Shown here one piece after another: positions 58,724 to 64,000 of a stretch of 64,000 nucleotides of DNA. The notes beneath the pieces were generated by a model that saw only the letters and a program-made list of their open reading frames with translations, was not told the DNA's origin and searched no databases. Position numbers and translations under genes: made by a program. How positions within the stretch are numbered: the stretch's first letter is position 1; each line of letters starts with the position of its first letter. The DNA is taken from the NCBI GenBank assembly GCA_018433765.1, contig JAHDQO010000010.1, forward strand, positions 62,001 through 126,000, read 5' to 3'. The stretch comes from Tissierellales bacterium. GTDB lineage: Bacteria > Bacillota > Clostridia > Tissierellales > Sedimentibacteraceae.

Positions 58724-61216
58724 ATGTCTATTATTGTTAAGTTTATATTGAGAAATATAAAAGAGAAAAAGTTTAGAACATTTTTAATATTAATTTCTAT
58801 AATGATGTCTAGTGCATTAGTTTTTGCATCTCTAGCAATTTCTACTACAGCAGAAGATATGATTATAGACAATTATAGGAAATTTTTCGGTAGTGCAGAT
58901 ATTACTGTAAATGCAGGAATGAACATGAAAAATTCTTTTATTTCTCCCTCTCTGTTAGATGATTATGACGATGGTATAAAGTATGTTGCAGGAGAGGTAG
59001 TAACAAGTGGAGAGTATAAGCACAATGATGAAACTATACGGTTAACATTAGAAGGTTATACTTTAGATGATTTAGAAAAAATGTACTCTATAGTACCAGC
59101 TAACAAGTACAATTTAGAACCTTTTAAAGGAAAGAAAGCCATAATTGGAAAGGGTATAGCGGAGAAATACGGATTAAAACTTGGTGATTCTATGGGAATA
59201 AAAATGATGGGAACTACTAAGTGGTTTACAATTTCTGCAATTTCAGAACCTAAAGGTCCTTTTGACAGTTATGGGGGAAGTGTTTATATTGTTGTTCCTA
59301 GAGAAACTTTAGCAGGTTTTTATGATGAAAGAGGAAAAGTTCAAACATTATACGTAGGTCTTGAAAATCCTGAGTTGCAAGATGTAGCAATACAGAAGCT
59401 CTCTCAAGCTTATCCTTATTATAGAGTTGATGCAACTATTCCTAAAGCTGATTTGGAGAAAGAAACAGAGCAGATTTCAACTATTTTCTTAATAATGGCA
59501 ATGTTTGTTGTAATTTTGAGTGTGTTTATTATATATACTTCATATAAAGTTATTATGATGGAAAGACTTCCGATTATAGGTACGTTTAGAAGTATTGGTG
59601 CTACTAAGAAAATCACTAATAGAGTTATGAAGATAGAAAGTTTAATTTATGGTGTTATAGGAGGAATTTTAGGTATTATTTTAGGAATTGGTATTTTATA
59701 TTTAATGACTAAGCAAATTATGTCTACGGAATTAAGTAGTGGAGGTACAGTTATACACTTTAAATTTAGTCAATTACTTATAGCTTTTATATTTGCAATA
59801 GTTTTAGCATATATAAGTTCAACAAGACCTATAAAAAAAGCGTCAAAGGTTCCGCTTAAAGATGTTATATTAAATAAACTAGAAGTAAAGCCTAAAAGAA
59901 AAAAATTAAAATTGATTATTGGGATTATATTTTTTAGTTTTGGATTGGGAGCACCTTTTGTTGCACCTAAAAACACAGTTATAAATGTTATAAGTATGTT
60001 TTTACTTATTCCTGCTGTAATTTTTATTGTACCTTATATAACAAATATATTTTTAAAGGTATTTGAGAAATTTTATGGATGGATTTTCGGTAATGAAGGA
60101 ATAATAGCAACTCAAAATTTACGAAATAACAAAAGTAATGTTAACAATATTACCTTACTTGGAATATCAATTGCTGTTGTTCTGATGATTAATATCTTAA
60201 GTTACAGCATGGCACAAGATACTATCAGTTATTATGGTAATTATAAGTATGATATTAATGTTTACACATGGCCCTCAAATAGGACAGCGGAAAGCATTTT
60301 GTTAAGTGTAGATGGTGTTGAAGATACTTATGGTACATATTCGCAATATGATGTAGATATTGTAGATAAAGATTCTAAAATTACTGTTATAGATGGTGTA
60401 GATCCTAGTAAATATCTGAATTATATGAACATATCTACTGAAGAAGAAAATATTCAAGAAATTTTAGATAAGTTAAGTGATGAAAGAAATATTATTATTA
60501 CATATTCACTTAAAGATAAGCTTGGAGTGCAAAAAGGCGATTATTTAAAACTCAAAACAAGCAGAGGTGTTTTACCTTACTGTGTAATAGGATATTTTGA
60601 TTCTGAAAGATTTGGCGGAAGTCACTGCCTTATAGCTGATAGATATATTAAGTCTGATATGGCAAAAAAAGAATATGGTGAAATTTATATAAAAACGAAT
60701 AAAGACCCTGAGGTGGTAGCAGAAAGCATTAGAGAAAAGTTTAAAAACAGACCTGCATATATAACTACACTTAATGAACAAGAACAGCAGAATCTTCAAG
60801 GTACAGAAAAAATCATGGGTATTTTTAAAGGCTTTAGTATCTTGGCATTGATAATTGGAGTGTTCGGTGTTTTCAATAATTTAATAATTAATTTTATACA
60901 AAGAAAGAGATCATTAGCTGTGCTAAGGTCAATTGGTATGAACAAGAAACAGTCAATCAAAATGATATTTGTTGAAGCATTTACAGGAGGATTGATTGGA
61001 AGTTTAGTAGGAATTTGTATGAGTGGATTATTGATTTATGCTGTATGTAAGGTGTTTGAATCAATGGAAGGTAGTATGAATAACTTTGTTAAGTTGTCTG
61101 GAGCTACTTTTATAGAAGCTTTATTAATTGGTATTATTATAACTATAATTGCTTCAATAATTCCAGCATTAAAATCTTCCAAACTTAATATTATTGAATC
61201 AATTAAATATGAATAG
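58724..61216 (+). CDS. FtsX/MacB-type ABC transporter permease, two-domain
   Basis: 830 aa. N-terminal helix after FILRNIKEKKFRTFLILISI, a large extracytoplasmic MacB-PCD domain (about 45-245), three helices (about 250-390) with the FtsX core RLPIIGTFRSIGATKKITNRVMKIESLIYG. Then a second set: helix near 410-445, second periplasmic-type domain (about 500-690), and a final FtsX unit (GVFGVFNNLIINFIQRKRSL, LRSIGMNKKQSIKMIFVEAF). It does mechanotransmission-type export rather than channel transport in known MacB/LolCDE relatives. SD GGAGGTG. Partner ATPase, adaptor and TolC-like genes follow directly. Confidence 0.9.
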   Translation: MSIIVKFILRNIKEKKFRTFLILISIMMSSALVFASLAISTTAEDMIIDNYRKFFGSADITVNAGMNMKNSFISPSLLDDYDDGIKYVAGEVVTSGEYKHNDETIRLTLEGYTLDDLEKMYSIVPANKYNLEPFKGKKAIIGKGIAEKYGLKLGDSMGIKMMGTTKWFTISAISEPKGPFDSYGGSVYIVVPRETLAGFYDERGKVQTLYVGLENPELQDVAIQKLSQAYPYYRVDATIPKADLEKETEQISTIFLIMAMFVVILSVFIIYTSYKVIMMERLPIIGTFRSIGATKKITNRVMKIESLIYGVIGGILGIILGIGILYLMTKQIMSTELSSGGTVIHFKFSQLLIAFIFAIVLAYISSTRPIKKASKVPLKDVILNKLEVKPKRKKLKLIIGIIFFSFGLGAPFVAPKNTVINVISMFLLIPAVIFIVPYITNIFLKVFEKFYGWIFGNEGIIATQNLRNNKSNVNNITLLGISIAVVLMINILSYSMAQDTISYYGNYKYDINVYTWPSNRTAESILLSVDGVEDTYGTYSQYDVDIVDKDSKITVIDGVDPSKYLNYMNISTEEENIQEILDKLSDERNIIITYSLKDKLGVQKGDYLKLKTSRGVLPYCVIGYFDSERFGGSHCLIADRYIKSDMAKKEYGEIYIKTNKDPEVVAESIREKFKNRPAYITTLNEQEQQNLQGTEKIMGIFKGFSILALIIGVFGVFNNLIINFIQRKRSLAVLRSIGMNKKQSIKMIFVEAFTGGLIGSLVGICMSGLLIYAVCKVFESMEGSMNNFVKLSGATFIEALLIGIIITIIASIIPALKSSKLNIIESIKYE

Positions 61217-61227
61217 AGGTGTATAAT

Positions 61228-61899
61228 ATGGAGTCAATAATTGAAACAAAAGATTTATGTAAAACATATAAATTAGGTGATTTAGATGTACAAGTGCTTA
61301 AAGATATCAATCTAGAAGTAAAAAAGGGAGAATTTGCTTCAATAATGGGACCTTCAGGTTCTGGAAAAAGTACTCTTTTATATCTAATTGGAGGACTAGA
61401 TAGACCTACATCAGGTAATATAAAAATAAATGGAAAAGATATTTCTAAAATGAAAGATAAACAAGAAAGTGAAATGAGGCGTAAAGATATAGGATTTGTA
61501 TTTCAATTTTATAATTTAATTCCTAATTTAAATATAGAAGAAAATATTATGCTTCCGATATTACTGGATGGGAAAAGAGTAAAAACTTATAAGGATAATC
61601 TAGATAAAATTTTAGAAATAGTAGGACTTTCAGAAAGAAGAAAGCATACTCCAAGAGAATTATCAGGAGGTCAGCAGCAGAGAGTTGCAATTGCTAGAGC
61701 ATTAATAAATGAACCGGAAATTATTCTTGCTGATGAGCCAATCGGAAATCTAGATAGTAAATCAGGAACTGAAATTATGGAGTTATTTCAAAAGATTAAT
61801 TTAGAACAAAATAAAACTGTTGTACAAGTAACTCACTCAATGGAAGCATCACAATATGGCACAAGAGTCATAAAAGTAAAAGATGGAAAAGTTTATTAA
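61228..61899 (+). CDS. LolD/MacB-type ABC ATP-binding protein
   Basis: 223 aa. Walker A GPSGSGKSTLLYLIGG (about 37-52), Q-loop FVFQFYNLIPNL, signature LSGGQQQRVAIARAL (about 138), Walker B ILADEPIGNLDSKSG, H-loop THS. Start ATG 61228 follows AGAGGTG; the GTG at 61219 lies in that SD. 11 bases after the permease. Energises the two-domain FtsX-like permease. Confidence 0.93.
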   Translation: MESIIETKDLCKTYKLGDLDVQVLKDINLEVKKGEFASIMGPSGSGKSTLLYLIGGLDRPTSGNIKINGKDISKMKDKQESEMRRKDIGFVFQFYNLIPNLNIEENIMLPILLDGKRVKTYKDNLDKILEIVGLSERRKHTPRELSGGQQQRVAIARALINEPEIILADEPIGNLDSKSGTEIMELFQKINLEQNKTVVQVTHSMEASQYGTRVIKVKDGKVY

Positions 61900-62124
61900 G
61901 ATAAAAGATAAAAGTTAAAAGATAAAAGTTATGGTATCTTTACTAACGTAAAGCAGAAAAAATGAGAAACGAGTGATTAGAAACTAGAAACATGGAAGTT
62001 TTATTAATGTAAAAACAAATATTGAATGAGAAAAGAATTTCATCAACTATCAATTATACACTATCAACTATATAAGTGCGGAACACAATTCAGTGCCATT
62101 CAGTGTGTTTCCGTGGTTAAACAA
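61900..62124 (+). repeat. Composite dispersed repeat block
   Basis: AAGATAAAAGATAAAAGTTA repeated, TATCTTTAC-TAAC-GTAAAG, ATGAGAAACGAGTGATTAG, AAACTAGAAACATGGAAG, ATCAACTATCAATTATACAC, AAGTGCGGAACACAATTCAG, TGCCATTCAGTGTGTTTCCG, TGGTTAAACAA. It sits inside the ABC export operon; a long open frame starting at 62026 reads through it and is not the true adaptor start. Confidence 0.8.
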
Positions 62125-62142
62125 GAAAGGAATGAGTCAATT

Positions 62143-63177
62143 ATGAAAAAACAAATATTTTTAGTGTTAGTTATGAGTATGATATTATTAGTAGTAGGGT
62201 GTGGACAAAAAGCTGAAGTTGATCAACCTACTGTAAACGAAGGAGCTCTACCTGAAGAGCCAGTGCAAAAAACAGTTCAAACATTCGGAACAGTTCAAAC
62301 AAAAGATGTGCAAGGAATTATGTTAGATTTACCTGCTAATATAGAAAAAATTCATGTGCAAGAAGGAGATAAGGTTAAAAAAGGAGACGTATTAATAACA
62401 CTTAATTTAAAAGAAATAGAAGGTCAAATTCAAGAAAAAGAAGATGCATTAAGAGTTTCAAAACTTGAAGTTGAAAAAATGACTGCTCAGAAAGATGATA
62501 ACAGTCAAATAGTTCAAGCTGAGAATAATTTACAAAGCTTAGAAGATGAATATAATGAGCTTAATAATGAATTGAATAATAAAGCTGAATTTCTAAAAGA
62601 AGGAGCAATTTCACAAAACGATTATGACGAATTCAAAAAAACTGTAGATAATAAAGCAAAAGAAGTTGAGAATAGTAAAATATCTTTGGAAAGTTTAAAA
62701 CAAAATTCAGAAGTTAATAAGAAAGTTGATGTTTTAAATCTAGAAATAAAGAAACAGAATGTTGAAGCTCTTGAACGTTCACTTGAAATACTTAACGATA
62801 AAATTAAAAAAAGTGGTTTAGAGGGAAATAAAATTATATGTGATGTTGAGAATGGCGTTATAAACAAAATTTATAATGCAGTAGGAGATAGATTAAATCC
62901 AGAAAAACAAATTATGAGTATTTTAGATATGGATACTTTAGTAGTTAAAGCTAATGTAGTTGAAGATTTTATTAAAGATGTTTCATTAGGTAATAAAGCT
63001 ACAATTATACCATTAGCAGATACTTCAAAACAGTACGAAGGTAGTGTTACTAGGATAGCTAACATGGCAGTTGTTGATAACGGTGAAACGGTGATACCTG
63101 TTGAAATAACAGTTGAAAATGTTGATGAGTTTCTGCTTCCAAATTCTAATGTTAATATACAAATCATAGCAGAATAA
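62143..63177 (+). CDS. Adaptor (HlyD/MacA-like) lipoprotein of the ABC export system
   Basis: 344 aa. Signal QIFLVLVMSMILLVVGC with lipobox VVGC (Cys20). One biotinyl-lipoyl half NIEKIHVQEGDKVKKGDVLITL (about 75), a long alpha-hairpin (about 95-235, with LEDEYNELNNELNN and EGAISQNDYDEFKK), and a beta-barrel part (LDMDTLVVKANVVEDFIK, GNKATIIPLADTSKQYEG). Start 62143 uses SD GAAAGGA. The hairpin is longer than in the RND adaptor at 52288. It is placed between the ABC ATPase and a TolC-like gene, as macA would be. Confidence 0.9.
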   Translation: MKKQIFLVLVMSMILLVVGCGQKAEVDQPTVNEGALPEEPVQKTVQTFGTVQTKDVQGIMLDLPANIEKIHVQEGDKVKKGDVLITLNLKEIEGQIQEKEDALRVSKLEVEKMTAQKDDNSQIVQAENNLQSLEDEYNELNNELNNKAEFLKEGAISQNDYDEFKKTVDNKAKEVENSKISLESLKQNSEVNKKVDVLNLEIKKQNVEALERSLEILNDKIKKSGLEGNKIICDVENGVINKIYNAVGDRLNPEKQIMSILDMDTLVVKANVVEDFIKDVSLGNKATIIPLADTSKQYEGSVTRIANMAVVDNGETVIPVEITVENVDEFLLPNSNVNIQIIAE

Positions 63178-63229
63178 TATATTTGACTTTTTAAAATTAA
63201 ATATTAAAATAAGCATAAGGAGGAAAGAA

Positions 63230-64000
63230 ATGAATAAAAAATTATTTGTTACTATAATACTAGTTTTGATGCTCAGTTTATCTCAGATAGTGTTAGCTAA
63301 TGATACTAATACAGCTGATTCGGAAAAGCTTAAAAATAGCCTATTAGAAATATCAATAGATGATGCAGTAAAAATAGCAGCAGAAAACAGCAGTGAATTA
63401 ATAAAAAACAAAATACAGATGTCAGATGCAGATGATTTAATTAGAGATAGAAGTAAAGGAAAAAATTCATCAAAGAATCAATTAGAAGGAGAAGGTTTTT
63501 ATAATGGTGATTATTTATCTGCTATGTTACATAAAAATGGATACTATTTAAAAGAAGCTAAAATACAAAAACTTACTTTAGAAAAAGGCAAAGATCAAAT
63601 ATTAAAGAGTTTAGAAATAAAAACAAAATCAGCATATTATAATGTTTTATTAGCACAGAAAACTGTTGAACTAAATGAAAAAGTATTAGCAAAAGCAAAA
63701 GAAAACTTGAAGGTACTAGAAATAAAGTTTGATAAAGGCTCTGTAACAAAACTTGATTTATTGCAAGGACAATTAGCAGTTAATCAAGCACAAACAGAAC
63801 TAGACAATGCAGCGGATAGTTTATCATTAGAGATTTTGTCTTTTAACAATACTTTAGGACTTCCATTTGACCAACAAATTGTACTAACAGATGAAATAGA
63901 ATATTTAGAAGGTAATGAAATAGATTTAGAAAAATCTATAAAAAAAGCAAAAGAAAATAGATTGGAAATAATAACTGCTAAAGAAAATTTAGAACTAACA
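63230..64000 (+). CDS. TolC-like protein, second paralogue (partial)
   Basis: 257 codons to the window end, no stop. Signal peptide LFVTIILVLMLSLSQIVLA. It aligns through its length with the TolC-like protein at 57140: shared LEISIDDAVKIAAENSSELIK, NGYYLKEAKIQKLTLEKGKD, SAYYNVLLAQKTVELNEK, KFDKGSVTKLDLLQGQLAVN and NTLGLPFD. The same short loops stand where a beta-barrel would be, at least in the first half seen. SD AGGAGG. Last visible gene of the MacB-like export operon. Confidence 0.87.
   Translation, partial: MNKKLFVTIILVLMLSLSQIVLANDTNTADSEKLKNSLLEISIDDAVKIAAENSSELIKNKIQMSDADDLIRDRSKGKNSSKNQLEGEGFYNGDYLSAMLHKNGYYLKEAKIQKLTLEKGKDQILKSLEIKTKSAYYNVLLAQKTVELNEKVLAKAKENLKVLEIKFDKGSVTKLDLLQGQLAVNQAQTELDNAADSLSLEILSFNNTLGLPFDQQIVLTDEIEYLEGNEIDLEKSIKKAKENRLEIITAKENLELT

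Noticed and set aside
62026-62142. Upstream extension of the MacA-like adaptor by 39 codons
   Set aside because: Also repeat DNA; the lipoprotein signal begins at the ATG at 62143 behind GAAAGGA.

Overview
The window is AT-rich (roughly 30% G+C by eye) and reads as chromosomal DNA of a spore-forming, Clostridia/Tissierellia-like low-GC Firmicute. Pointers are spmA/spmB, an AbrB with a C-terminal zinc knuckle, a T-box leader, a THF riboswitch, strong SD sequences, TTG/GTG starts, and gene order. The series trmN6-rsmI-abrB ... metG-tatD-yabE-like-rnmV-rsmA matches the origin-proximal yabB-rsmI-abrB-metS-yabD-yabE-rnmV-ksgA block of Bacillus, here opened by about 8 kb of other genes. I see no tRNA, rRNA, CRISPR, prophage or transposase gene. 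The species cannot be named from this.

Layout. 0-8 kb: small Cys-rich protein, Ca2+-type P-ATPase, a ClpE-like unfoldase with a TPR partner, and a DUF3810 membrane metallopeptidase. 8-19 kb: aspartokinase, nitroreductase, SDR, UPF0316 protein, trmB, YbaK-type deacylase, an aroF-pheA operon behind a leader-peptide attenuator, an EamA exporter, PrsW and a hydrolase. 19-36 kb: the conserved origin-type cluster, interrupted by spmAB, a GntR-controlled set of ABC transporters and an SPFH/zinc-ribbon protein; metG lies behind a T-box. 36-46.5 kb: a repeat-bearing coiled protein, phospholipase C-like protein, HAD phosphatase, sirtuin, a long glutamine synthetase, a PAS-GGDEF-HD-GYP protein, nagA and folT with a THF riboswitch. 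47-52 kb: DUF1385, prmC, an orphan CbiL-like methyltransferase, a nitrilase-family protein, prfA and rqcP. 52-64 kb: two consecutive export loci, each with a lipoprotein adaptor and a short TolC-like protein. One is RND-driven and carries a TetR regulator; the other is driven by a MacB/FtsX-like ABC pump and runs off the window end.

The most notable observations are: (1) a 36-codon leader peptide with ten Phe codons between a consensus promoter and a terminator ahead of aroF-pheA, with competing RNA pairings, in a group that normally uses T-boxes; (2) two tripartite-like export systems whose TolC-like proteins seem to lack the beta-barrel segments, suggesting a wall-spanning rather than outer-membrane conduit; (3) nearly identical promoter/operator modules before the gntR-ABC operon and the distant MacB-like ABC operon, implying one regulon; (4) a family of modular short repeats filling many intergenic gaps, including the gaps between two RNA switches (T-box and attenuator) and the genes they should control.

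Coding starts were moved from the longest open frame whenever the upstream start lay inside the SD, a promoter box or a dispersed repeat.
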